DNA of 64,000 nucleotides from Microbacterium sp. LWH13-1.2 (GTDB lineage Bacteria > Actinomycetota > Actinomycetes > Actinomycetales > Microbacteriaceae). Below are positions 1 through 7,102 of the stretch, one piece after another. The stretch's first letter is position 1, and every line of letters begins with the position of its first letter. The stretch lies in contig NZ_CP151635.1 in assembly GCF_038397735.1 (NCBI RefSeq), positions 310,001 to 374,000 of the forward strand, given 5' to 3'. The notes below the pieces were generated by a model that saw only the letters and a list, made by a program, of their open reading frames with translations, ran no database searches and was not told the origin of the DNA. The position numbers were made by a program, and so were the translations under genes.

Positions 1-2
1 TA

Positions 3-1331
3 GTGAAGGCCAATCTTGGCCCGCATCTCGATCGCACGTTCGGTGGCGCCTTCGACAAGCTCATGCAACGACTGAACCACAGTGAGACGAGCGGCATCAC
101 GATCGGTTCTGAAGTATCGCGGCTGTTCGCAGAGGTCATTCTTCAAGCGGTAGATCTCGAGCTTGCGGAGCAGCTTGACCGACTGGGAATGAAGTTCGGT
201 GAGGACTACGAGGTACTGCGTTACGTTGATGACTACTTCATTTTCCTCGCGGACGAAAGTAGACGTCCGTTCGTGGTCGAGGCGTTGTCTAGGAGCTTGC
301 GCAAGTACAAACTGCATTTGAACGCCTCGAAGGAGGAGGGAGAGCTCACGCCGTGGCTGTCGCCACTGACTATCGCAAAGAAGCGAGCTCGCCAGCTCAT
401 ACGGGAAGCGACCAAGCCGCGCGATCGAGACCGCGGTGGTGTCGCCGTGAGTCGCCCATACGTCGATGCGGGCGATCTGATCGTGGGGTACAAGGCGATT
501 CTGCTGGACACCGGCGTCAGTCACTTCGAGTTAGCAAACTATGCCCTAGCGCGAGTCGAGCGCTCGTTCGAGAAGATCCTGCGCAGATCAGGAGAGGACC
601 TAGGCAGTGTCGAGCTCTCCAGCCAACAACTGTCTAAGCACCATCGCGCGATCACCTCAAGTCTGCTCGCGTTGACGGACTTCGTATTCTTCGTCTACTC
701 CGGCGCTCCCCGAATGAGCCCTGCCGTCAAGGTGGCTCGAGTTTGTAGCACGTTGCTCCGATATGCACGTTCGGAGGGCGTGCCTGCTCATGATCGCGAG
801 CGGGTCGAGATGCGCGTCCGCGACGAGCTGATGCAGCAACTTCGGCGGTCGAAGGGATCGATGAGCCCTGATGCGGTGACAGCGACACTCATCGACTGCG
901 TCTCGGACTTGGGCGCGAACTACGCGATCCGAGAGGGTGAACTCGCAGATCTCTGCGGATTCACCAGATCAGGAGGCAAGCTCCGTGAGCCGTCGACGAT
1001 GAATGTGTTGCTACTGTTCAGTCTCCTATTGCATATGAAACGCTCGAAGGCCTACCCGGAGCTACGCCAAGCGTGCGAAAGATGGATCCTCCAGATGCAG
1101 GAGCGGTCACTGATCGACGGGGAGCTCTCGCTGCTCAACCTGAATGTGCTCACCTGCCCGTTTGTTCCTCGATCCATCCGGGAGGAGATCTGCGCACGAT
1201 ACGCTGTGACGGTTACTGCGGCGGCAACAGCGGATCGTCTAGTCGCGAAATCTCGACGATGGAACGTTGACTGGGAGTCCTTCGATCTTTACGCCGCGCT
1301 CGAGCGGAAGCGAATGCTCGAGGTATATTGA
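3..1331 (+). CDS. Defence-type reverse transcriptase, 5' end outside window
   Basis: The visible 442 residues contain reverse-transcriptase palm motifs. A GITIGSEVSRLFAE block (motif B, usually GxPxG) is followed by the catalytic RYVDDYF box with YVDD at visible residues 74-77, then a LHLNASKEE segment (motif D region). Motif A with the first catalytic aspartate is absent, and the frame is open to the window edge, so the GTG at position 3 is not the real start. After about residue 120 comes a ~300-residue helical region with no nuclease or maturase motif, ending in a W-FDLYAALERKR pattern. YVDD rather than YADD plus a long helical tail fits the Abi/DRT (unknown-group) antiviral reverse transcriptases rather than group II introns. 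The exact class is not assignable; Drt3b- or AbiA-like are candidates. Partner genes or a template RNA would lie to the left. Confidence 0.75.
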   Translation: MKANLGPHLDRTFGGAFDKLMQRLNHSETSGITIGSEVSRLFAEVILQAVDLELAEQLDRLGMKFGEDYEVLRYVDDYFIFLADESRRPFVVEALSRSLRKYKLHLNASKEEGELTPWLSPLTIAKKRARQLIREATKPRDRDRGGVAVSRPYVDAGDLIVGYKAILLDTGVSHFELANYALARVERSFEKILRRSGEDLGSVELSSQQLSKHHRAITSSLLALTDFVFFVYSGAPRMSPAVKVARVCSTLLRYARSEGVPAHDRERVEMRVRDELMQQLRRSKGSMSPDAVTATLIDCVSDLGANYAIREGELADLCGFTRSGGKLREPSTMNVLLLFSLLLHMKRSKAYPELRQACERWILQMQERSLIDGELSLLNLNVLTCPFVPRSIREEICARYAVTVTAAATADRLVAKSRRWNVDWESFDLYAALERKRMLEVY

Positions 1332-1404
1332 CTGGGCGCCCAGGCTCGCCCGACTTGTTCGAGCACACACACCAGCGCAGAGCGTGACGCCTGGAGAATC
1401 GCCG

Positions 1405-1440
1405 GAGGTGGTGGGCCGTCCTAGGGCGGCCCACCACCTC
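1405..1440 (+). terminator. Perfect 14-bp GC-rich hairpin after the RT gene
   Basis: Arms GAGGTGGTGGGCCG (1405-1418) and its exact complement (1427-1440) enclose an 8-nt loop that itself contains CCTAGG. It lies 73 bp after the RT stop and before the 3' end of a convergent gene, so it can serve as a terminator for both. No U-tract follows. The rest of 1332-1552 shows no gene. Confidence 0.55.
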
Positions 1441-1552
1441 GAACCCAGCTCAGAGCGGCCGGTGGGTAGTCCTATTCCGAGCCAGTGGCTTGGAGGTTCC
1501 TGCAGCCTGTGCACAAGACCGGGTTTTCAGCTCCTCGTATGATTCTAAAGCG

Positions 1553-2305
1553 CTAGCCTTCCAGCTTGGGCCTGATCGCGTCGGGAGCCTCATCCAACCG
1601 GTCCAGCATCTTCTTCGGATCCTTTACGACCTCATCGTCGAGCCGGTTCGATGCGATGTCCTTGGAGTTCACAACGCGGGCTCGCGCGTGCATTTCGCCA
1701 TTCTCGTCCTGCCATTGCACGTACTGCAGAGGCTCGGAATCGAAGGAGAAGGACTTCAGGTGCTTGGTCTTGTCCGCCAGGTTGGCGATAGACCCGGCGT
1801 GAGTTGCGGTGTTGTCAGCCTGGAACTTCTCAGTCGTCGCACCTTCAACCAGGCCGACGAGTTGTGTGGCCGCGACACGAACCTTCCTCTTGTCGGCGAC
1901 CGCCTTAGTCCACTGTTTGAACTTCACCCATGCCGAACCTGGCTCAGCCCCAGTGATCTCGACCCGTCGTACGCCTAGACCCCGCATGAACTCGCGATAG
2001 GCCGCGATCACGTTGAGGACTTCGGCAGCGTCCGATGACGCGATGTACATGCGCCCTTCCACGACGCGAAGAGTGTTCTCATGGGTCGGCGCGGGCACTT
2101 TCGCGCGTGCTGCGCCACCTGCGTCTCGACGCCTCCGGAAGCTGAACCGATGCCCACTTAGCTCTTGAGCCGCGGGGTTGACCTTGATCAGCTCCCCGTT
2201 GATCCGGACGTAGAACTGTCCATTGCGACGAATGAGCTTGACGCCCTCACTCGCTTCCTTGGCGATACGCGCTCTGTGGTGGTCATCGGAGGTGTTGTCA
2301 GTCAC
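1553..2305 (-). CDS. Hypothetical protein of the accessory region
   Basis: I do not recognise this 250-residue protein. It starts at GTG with no clear Shine-Dalgarno sequence. The first ~75 residues are basic (FRRRRD cluster). A middle block around residues 85-135 has the pattern MYIASSDAAEVLNVI...YREFMRGLGV...EPGSAWVKFKQW, which resembles an alpha/beta domain in which a helix precedes a GS-containing strand. The tail is charged and polar. No signal peptide or membrane segment is seen. It faces away from the membrane-anchored gene at 2343, with only 37 bp between the two starts, so both promoters share that short stretch. The neighbourhood (reverse transcriptase, TIR remnant) suggests a defence-island cargo gene, but no activity can be named. 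Confidence 0.6.
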   Translation of the reverse strand: MTDNTSDDHHRARIAKEASEGVKLIRRNGQFYVRINGELIKVNPAAQELSGHRFSFRRRRDAGGAARAKVPAPTHENTLRVVEGRMYIASSDAAEVLNVIAAYREFMRGLGVRRVEITGAEPGSAWVKFKQWTKAVADKRKVRVAATQLVGLVEGATTEKFQADNTATHAGSIANLADKTKHLKSFSFDSEPLQYVQWQDENGEMHARARVVNSKDIASNRLDDEVVKDPKKMLDRLDEAPDAIRPKLEG

Positions 2306-2342
2306 AAGAGCACTGTATCGACATGGTCGCTAGATTGACTTC

Positions 2343-3014
2343 ATGCATCCCACCCCTTCGCCCGACCCGCTGCTGATCCAAGTAGTGGGTGGAGGCGACG
2401 GAGCGCCGTGGTGGGGCGTGCCGGTGATCGCTGGGGTCTTTCTGATCGTCGGCGGGTTCCTTTCGTACTTGTGGACGCGATCTAACGACAAGCGACGAGG
2501 CGACCGAGAGCGCAACGACGCCCTCACCGAGGAACTTGTGGAACTGACTGCCGAGTTCGTCGCGCTCGGTAGCAAATTCAGCACGCTGGCTGAGAAAAGC
2601 CTAGTCACACCCTTGGATGAGTTCTTACCCGAGCTAGTCCATCAGAGCACGGAGCTCATCGGGCAACACTCAGTCCTTTTCAACCGCGCTCGTCTAGTAA
2701 TGCCTCAGAGCATCCAACTGGCTGTGCAGAAGTACTCAGCGGCCTGTATCTCTCTGACGTTCCCACCCTTCGGGGAATCAAGCATGACTCCCCGAATGAA
2801 CAATTACGTGCAGTCTGAACAAGACCTCGTCAACGCACTGCGGCGTCTACGCGGCCTGACGGATCTCGTAACGACTGGCGGCATCGATACACAAGAGAAG
2901 CGCATCGCCTTCGCGGACCGCGTTACGGATCAGCTCGTCAAAACGATGAACGACAACGGCATCGAGATTGTAGATGACGAGAAGAAGCCGACAGAGCCTC
3001 CGACCGTCTCATGA
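2343..3014 (+). CDS. Single-pass membrane protein with coiled-coil-like cytoplasmic part
   Basis: This 223-residue protein has a short external N-terminus, one hydrophobic segment at about residues 23-44 (VPVIAGVFLIVGGFLSYLW) and a basic stop-transfer stretch (TRSNDKRRGDR). The remainder is charged and mostly helical in character: a heptad-like LTEELVELTAEFVALGSKF region, then a helical bundle-like part up to residue ~205. No enzyme motif is seen. The topology recalls small membrane-anchored proteins of unknown function found in defence islands. The gene is divergent from the unknown gene ending at 2305 and is followed by a hairpin terminator, so it is probably monocistronic. Confidence 0.65.
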   Translation: MHPTPSPDPLLIQVVGGGDGAPWWGVPVIAGVFLIVGGFLSYLWTRSNDKRRGDRERNDALTEELVELTAEFVALGSKFSTLAEKSLVTPLDEFLPELVHQSTELIGQHSVLFNRARLVMPQSIQLAVQKYSAACISLTFPPFGESSMTPRMNNYVQSEQDLVNALRRLRGLTDLVTTGGIDTQEKRIAFADRVTDQLVKTMNDNGIEIVDDEKKPTEPPTVS

Positions 3015-3023
3015 CACAAGAAG

Positions 3024-3053
3024 AGCGCCCCTCTCGGAGCGCTCCCGGGCGCT
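3024..3053 (+). terminator. Hairpin after the membrane-protein gene
   Basis: AGCGCCC (3024-3030) pairs with GGGCGCT (3047-3053), beginning 10 bp after the stop codon. The loop contains the additional palindrome GAGCGCTC. There is no long U-tract, as is common in high-GC genomes. Confidence 0.5.
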
Positions 3054-3127
3054 TCGCTGACGAGTTACCCCACAGACCCGTATTCGCGTTCGGTGCCGAT
3101 AAGTGACCCTCGTGACTAGCATCCTGA

Positions 3128-3604
3128 AGAGATCGCGGCCAGCCGTTTGTACAACTCATCAGCGAGATCGACCAGTTGTCTCCGGAGCGACTGGGCAGCG
3201 TCATTCCCGCATCACCAAGGCTGACCCTTGAGATTGTTGACGACGGTATGGTGCGGTCGTTGCCGAGATGGCGAACCAAGTTGTTGGCCCACAGTCTGCA
3301 GGTCTTGCAGGAACCTACGCCCCGGGACCTGCTTTCGATCGCGTGAATCCTTCTGCGATATGCGGACCTCAGCGACGACCAGGCGGCGGAAGTCGCAGCC
3401 GGCATTCGAAAGGCTCTGGATGCCGAGTCTGTTGCTTCTCGTGCTACAGCCCTTGCTCTGCAAGAGCATGTTCCTGACACTGCGGATGAGATGCAGCTCG
3501 GTCTGCGAGCCGAAGACGCTCGCGCGCGTGTTGAGGGCCCCTATCTCGAAGCCCTGTGTCGTCAGGAGTCATATGAGTCGGCGGCTCGTTACGGATGCCG
3601 ATGA
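3128..3604 (+). pseudogene. Broken gene of unknown function, in-frame TGA at 3344
   Basis: Frame 2 reads as protein-like sequence on both sides of a single TGA (3344-3346). The first part includes FVQLISEIDQLSPERLGS and ends ...PRDLLSIA. The second resumes in the same frame as ILLRYADLSDDQAAEVAAG and continues with an alanine- and acid-rich helical stretch to a stop at 3602. The TGA could come from CGA by one C-to-T change. The start is not visible: the frame is closed at 3125, so the 5' end is also lost or frameshifted. I do not recognise the family. It is in the same frame as, and directly before, the truncated TIR gene. Confidence 0.55.
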
Positions 3605-3607
3605 GGG

Positions 3608-3946
3608 GTGACTGGGATGCGCGTGCCACGGGGCGAACTGCGCATCGGGGACAGCTTTCGTCGCAAGATCGACTACGGGCTCGCGCACTCGTCATTCGGA
3701 GTGGTCATCTTATCGAAGTCATTTATTGCGAAGGGATGGCCCCAGTATGAGCTCGACGGGATCGTCGGTTTGTCCGTGGCCGGGAAGCAGCGCATGCTGC
3801 CGATCTGGCACGAGATCTCCAAGGACGAAGTCGAGGCCAACTCTCCGTCTCTCGCTGACAAGATCGCTCGGACGACGGTGGTGAGTACGATCGCTGAGAT
3901 CGCGGACGAGGTCGTCGCCGTAGTTCGCGATGCAGATGCTGCCTAA
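3608..3946 (+). pseudogene. TIR-domain protein lacking its N-terminus
   Basis: The 112 residues from a GTG at 3608 match the middle and end of a bacterial TIR domain: ELRIGDSFRRKIDYGLAHS, then FGVVILSKSFIAKGWPQYELDG, whose glutamate is the expected NAD-cleaving catalytic position, then LPIWHEISKDEV and a SPSLADKIA helix. The first ~45 residues of the family, including the opening strand (usually FISHxSxD) and the WYDE segment just before ELRIGDS, are missing. No frame upstream encodes them. The protein is therefore probably inactive and is marked as a remnant. TIR domains hydrolyse NAD+ in several antiphage systems, and a defence role here is inferred from that and the nearby reverse transcriptase. 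Confidence 0.7.
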
Positions 3947-4170
3947 CCCAATAGACGGCCGCGTCCAACGCGCTGGCTTCTCGTGCATCAGCGAGGGCGC
4001 CCTGGGCGGCGTGAATGCGACAGCCCTGCGAGACAGCTGAAGGTTCTGACAACTTCAATGAGACTAGATCTCCGATTTGCGGACTTCGGAATCCGCAGGA
4101 TTGCAAGGGGTCCCTGTCTCATTTCCGGTCAACTCTCGTGAGATCGGACAGTTGTCCCTTCTCATTGCGG

Positions 4171-4240
4171 TTGGCACAGTCTCGCCCGGTTGGCACAGAA
4201 TCTCGCGGACGCGGCACAGTCTCACTGGCTTGGCACTGTT
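4171..4240. repeat. Four TTGGCACAG-type repeats spaced ~20 bp, possible IS end
   Basis: The core GGCACAG/GGCACTG occurs near 4171, 4190, 4211 and 4230, each followed by variants of TCTCGC or TCTCAC. Multiple short repeats at this spacing are typical of the ends of IS21-family elements, which carry several transposase-binding repeats. No istA/istB gene is in the window, so this would be a solo end or remnant. It marks the right border of the accessory region. The surrounding 3947-4322 contains no gene that I can support. Confidence 0.45.
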
Positions 4241-4322
4241 GGGGCGTGTCGTAGCGCGAGAACCCTGACGAGCCGTATGTTTCTCGCGGTTCTGAGTATC
4301 GGAGCGTCCTGTCCTCCCGCGT

Positions 4323-4763
4323 CTATCCGTTCTTCCTACCGTCCCGCTGCGCGGGCTCGATGAGCCTGAACAGCCCGGTCATGTCGCCGGAGCCGAAACC
4401 GCGAGAGGTGTAGAGGTCGGTGCCCGCGGTGGTCGAGAACAATCCGACGAAGGCCGTTGCCGGGGCGACCATGGCGATTCGCTCCGTCAGGCGGTCCAGC
4501 ATGCGCGCCCCCAGGCCGGTCTCCTGAAAGGCCGGGAGGACGGCGAGATCCTGCACGTAGAAGTACTTCACGCCGTCTCCGACGACGCGCCCCATGCCTA
4601 CAGCCGCGTCTCCGGCATAGGCGACCACGCCGAACGTCGAGCCGGCCAGGGAATCTGCGATCGTCGCCCAGTCGAAGGCGTCGTGCCAGCCCACCGATTC
4701 AGCGATCGATCGATGCTCGGCAGCCGTCGCCACCCGGTCGAGGATTGTCGTCGCTTCAGTCAT
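4323..4763 (-). CDS. GNAT family N-acetyltransferase
   Basis: This is a 146-residue acetyltransferase of unknown substrate. Its central block FYVQDLAVLPAFQETGLGARML is the GNAT motif A, with QETGLG as the acetyl-CoA pyrophosphate loop. A late LYTSRGFG segment is the typical C-terminal motif. The ATG at 4763 is chosen because the family starts about 30-40 residues before the GNAT core; the open frame continues 46 codons upstream with low-complexity arginine-rich sequence that looks non-coding. It is transcribed alone. Confidence 0.8.
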   Translation of the reverse strand: MTEATTILDRVATAAEHRSIAESVGWHDAFDWATIADSLAGSTFGVVAYAGDAAVGMGRVVGDGVKYFYVQDLAVLPAFQETGLGARMLDRLTERIAMVAPATAFVGLFSTTAGTDLYTSRGFGSGDMTGLFRLIEPAQRDGRKNG

Positions 4764-5010
4764 CTCGGTCCGTTCGCGTGTCCGGGGCGTGACGATGTCG
4801 AACTCGGATCGCCGTGATCGAGCATCGCCGAGCATTCTGCCACGGCCAGCGTGATCCCTCTCCTCGTTCCTGTCACAGGTCGTCGCGTTCAGAGCGCACA
4901 CCGCATGCCCTGATCGCGACGGCCGTGGCCGCGGGAGCGGCTGGTCCTGCGAAGCGGCCCGGGGTCAGCGCACGTTGCGAGCAGGCTGACCCCGGGCCGG
5001 ATGAATGCCG

Positions 5011-5730
5011 TCAACGGGCGACGGCCACCGCCGCCGAGGCTGCGGCGCCCGCGGCCGTGGCGATCACGTCGGCGACGGCGTCGGCCTGAGTGATGAACAG
5101 GGCATGGCTGCCGGGGACGTTGGTGATGTCGGCGCCTACGCGGGTGGCCATGTGCTGCAGCATCGCCTGGTCGAACGCCTTGTCGTCGGTGGCGATGACC
5201 GCCCAGCTCGGCTTGTCGTGCCATGCCGCCTGTGTGACTGCCTCGCCGAAGACGGCCATGTTCACCGGTACCTGGCTGTCGGCCATGAACATCGCATCGG
5301 CGGCGTTGACGTCGGCGGCGAACCCCGAGTGGAAGGCTTCGCGGTTGAGGACGCCGAAGCCCTTGTCATCGACGTCGATGATGAACTCGGGCGTGGCGGC
5401 GAAGCCCTCGTACTGCTGTCCGCTGGTCTCGCCGACATCGGGGATGAGTGCGGAGACGTAGACCAGGCCGGCGACCTTCGGGTGCACGCCGGCCTCTGTG
5501 ATGACGGTGCCGCCCCACGAGTGCCCGACGAGGATGGTCGGACCATCTTGAGCGTCGAGCACTCGGCTCGTCGCCGCGACGTCATCGGTCAACGACGTGA
5601 GCGGGTTCTGAACGATCGAGACTCGGTAGCCGCGAGCGCTGAGGACGTCGTACACCCGGCGCCAGCCGGACCCGTCCGCGAAAGCCCCGTGCACGAGGAC
5701 GACGTTCTTGATCTCTTCAGTGGGTTCCAT
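5011..5730 (-). CDS. Alpha/beta hydrolase
   Basis: This 239-residue protein has the alpha/beta-hydrolase fold: an oxyanion-hole VHGAFADGSGW near residue 14, the nucleophile elbow GHSWGG with Ser71, and a C-terminal GSHALF that supplies the histidine near residue 217. It is in the EstC/salicylate-esterase-like group annotated as alpha/beta hydrolase; the natural substrate is unknown. The ATG at 5730 has GGAAGAG at good spacing. The frame continues further upstream only through the operator region. It is divergent from a GntR regulator, and two identical palindromes lie between them, so that regulator probably controls this gene. Confidence 0.85.
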   Translation of the reverse strand: MEPTEEIKNVVLVHGAFADGSGWRRVYDVLSARGYRVSIVQNPLTSLTDDVAATSRVLDAQDGPTILVGHSWGGTVITEAGVHPKVAGLVYVSALIPDVGETSGQQYEGFAATPEFIIDVDDKGFGVLNREAFHSGFAADVNAADAMFMADSQVPVNMAVFGEAVTQAAWHDKPSWAVIATDDKAFDQAMLQHMATRVGADITNVPGSHALFITQADAVADVIATAAGAAASAAVAVAR

Positions 5731-5794
5731 GATCTCTTCCTTCGGGTTCGGCTCTGGATGAGCGGGTGTCAGTGAGGTGTAACGCAAGCAATAC

Positions 5795-5806
5795 GCAATA
5801 TATTGC
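5795..5806. promoter_or_regulatory. GntR-type operator copy 1, GCAATATATTGC
   Basis: This is a perfect 12-bp palindrome, AT-rich in a GC-rich genome, and it extends with AT on the right as in copy 2. It lies 65 bp upstream of the hydrolase start. Its centre is 69 bp from the second copy. It is most likely a binding site for the adjacent GntR protein. Confidence 0.7.
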
Positions 5807-5863
5807 ATATCCATATGTCGCTCAAGAGGGCGTGTCGACTTGCGCGAGTGATGTTCGGCGTGA

Positions 5864-5875
5864 GCAATATATTGC
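5864..5875. promoter_or_regulatory. GntR-type operator copy 2, abutting the gntR start codon
   Basis: This is the same GCAATATATTGC palindrome, ending one base before the ATG at 5876. Binding here would block transcription start or early elongation of the regulator gene. There is no room for a normal Shine-Dalgarno sequence, so the gntR mRNA may be leaderless or start close to this site. Confidence 0.7.
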
Positions 5876-6541
5876 ATGCCGATTCCTCAGCGGGCCCCCG
5901 GTGTCGACCGCACGCTCCTTCGAGACGATGTGTTCCGTCGGCTGCGTGATGCCATCGTCGACTGCACGTTCCTTCCTGGTGAGCAGCTGAAGGATATGGA
6001 GCTCGCCGAATGGCTCGGAGTGAGTCGGACGCCTGTGCGTGAAGCGCTCCTGCGTCTCGGGGCGAGCGGGCTCGTGGTGTCGAAGCCCGGCCGGTCCACC
6101 GCCGTGAGCGCGATCGACCCCAAGGCTGTTCGTGACGCTCGAGACGTCGTCGCGGCGATGCATGTGCTGGCTCTCCGGGGGATGGCGGGGAATGCGAACG
6201 AGGGCGAGCTGGACCGCATGAGGGCGGCCAACCGCCGCTTCGCTGTCGCGTTGGATGCCGGAGACATCTCTGCGGCCGTGGATGCTGATGAGGAGTTTCA
6301 TCAGGTGCCTGTCGCGTCACTCGGAAACGATGCGATCGTGGCGGTTCTGGATCAGTTCGGTCCTGTCGTGCGTCGCGCGGAGCGGTCGCGCTTCGCAGCG
6401 GACGGGCAAGCATCCTTCGAGCGTCACGAGCAGCTCATCGCACTGCTGGCGAGTGGAGACGCCCGGGGAGCCGAGGATCTGACTTTCGACACCTGGCATT
6501 CCCTGTCCGTCGACGAGGACTCCTCAGTGGAACCTCGCTGA
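5876..6541 (+). CDS. GntR family regulator (FCD/FadR subfamily)
   Basis: This 221-residue repressor has an N-terminal winged helix (LRDDVFRRLRDAIVDCTFLPGEQL...LAEWLGVSRTPVREALLRL) and a helical FCD-like ligand domain from about residue 80 containing DEEFHQVPV and ERHEQLIALL. FadR-type proteins bind small acids or lipids and release DNA. The ATG at 5876 is the only upstream start possible, because a stop (TGA) lies 15 bp before it in frame. Two perfect palindromes sit between this gene and the divergent hydrolase, pointing to autoregulation and control of the hydrolase. Confidence 0.88.
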   Translation: MPIPQRAPGVDRTLLRDDVFRRLRDAIVDCTFLPGEQLKDMELAEWLGVSRTPVREALLRLGASGLVVSKPGRSTAVSAIDPKAVRDARDVVAAMHVLALRGMAGNANEGELDRMRAANRRFAVALDAGDISAAVDADEEFHQVPVASLGNDAIVAVLDQFGPVVRRAERSRFAADGQASFERHEQLIALLASGDARGAEDLTFDTWHSLSVDEDSSVEPR

Positions 6542-6587
6542 ACCGGGCGACGCCCGCGAGTACGGCTGCCTGCGAGTTGATCAGATG

Positions 6588-6632
6588 CTGTCCTATGGGA
6601 CAGTATCTAGTGGTACTGTCCTGTAAGACGGT
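6588..6632. promoter_or_regulatory. Two CTGTCC-type inverted repeats before an NTF2-like gene
   Basis: CTGTCC-tatg-GGACAG (6588-6603) is a perfect inverted repeat. ACTGTC...GACGGT (6615-6632) is a second with one mismatch. The shared CTGTCCT cores are 28 bp apart. The pair lies 55-100 bp before the start at 6687, where an operator would be expected. The cognate regulator is unknown; the nearby MarR protein is one candidate. Confidence 0.45.
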
Positions 6633-6686
6633 TTCTGCGTCGAGACCGAGGAGAGCACCGCGGTGCTCGGGACAGAAGGGAAGACC

Positions 6687-7046
6687 ATGAGCAGGACACT
6701 GAGGAACGAAGAACTGCCGGCCGCCGCGCTCGGCTTCGTCGACGGATGGCAGGGGCGGGACGCGGGGAAGGTCGAAGCACTTTTCACTGAGGCAGCGGTG
6801 GTCGCGGACCAGGGCGAGACCTTCCGCGGTCTGGATGAGATCCGATCATGGATCAGCGGATCGATCGACTTGTTCGCCACCACGCTCACGTTCCTCGGAG
6901 CGCGCGAGGTGGACGGAATGGTGGGAGCGTCGTACCGCCTCGAAGGGGATTTCCCGGGCGGAGTCGCCGAGCTGGAGTATCAGTTCCATCTCGACGCCGA
7001 GGGGCAGATCGTTCGGCTCGACTTCGCACCCGCGCAGTCGTTCTAG
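6687..7046 (+). CDS. NTF2-like/SnoaL-like small protein
   Basis: This 119-residue protein has the layout of the NTF2/SnoaL fold: an N-terminal helix with ALGFVDGWQGRDAGKVEALFTEAAVV, a FRGLDEIRSWI stretch, and beta strands ending in DAEGQIVRLDF. Proteins of this fold act as small isomerases, hydrolases or ligand-binding proteins, and no catalytic pair is clear enough to choose. The ATG at 6687 is preferred over the frame opening at 6663 because GAAGGGAAG lies just upstream. A repeat pair that looks like an operator precedes it and a strong hairpin follows. Confidence 0.75.
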   Translation: MSRTLRNEELPAAALGFVDGWQGRDAGKVEALFTEAAVVADQGETFRGLDEIRSWISGSIDLFATTLTFLGAREVDGMVGASYRLEGDFPGGVAELEYQFHLDAEGQIVRLDFAPAQSF

Positions 7047-7064
7047 TCGATCAGCACAGACGGG

Positions 7065-7094
7065 AGAGGCCGCCCCGGATCGGAGGCGGCCTCT
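7065..7094. terminator. Bidirectional terminator between convergent genes
   Basis: AGAGGCCGCC (7065-7074) pairs perfectly with GGCGGCCTCT (7085-7094) around a 10-nt loop. It sits in the 56 bp between the NTF2-like gene and the convergent MarR gene. Confidence 0.8.
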
Positions 7095-7102
7095 TCTGGG
7101 CG

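Noticed and set aside
3118..3208. Minus-strand stretch reading NDAAQSLRRQLVDLADELY and onward
   Set aside because: It looks like a short C-terminus but is only about 29 codons between stops. The plus-strand frame across the same bases is longer and consistent with its downstream part.
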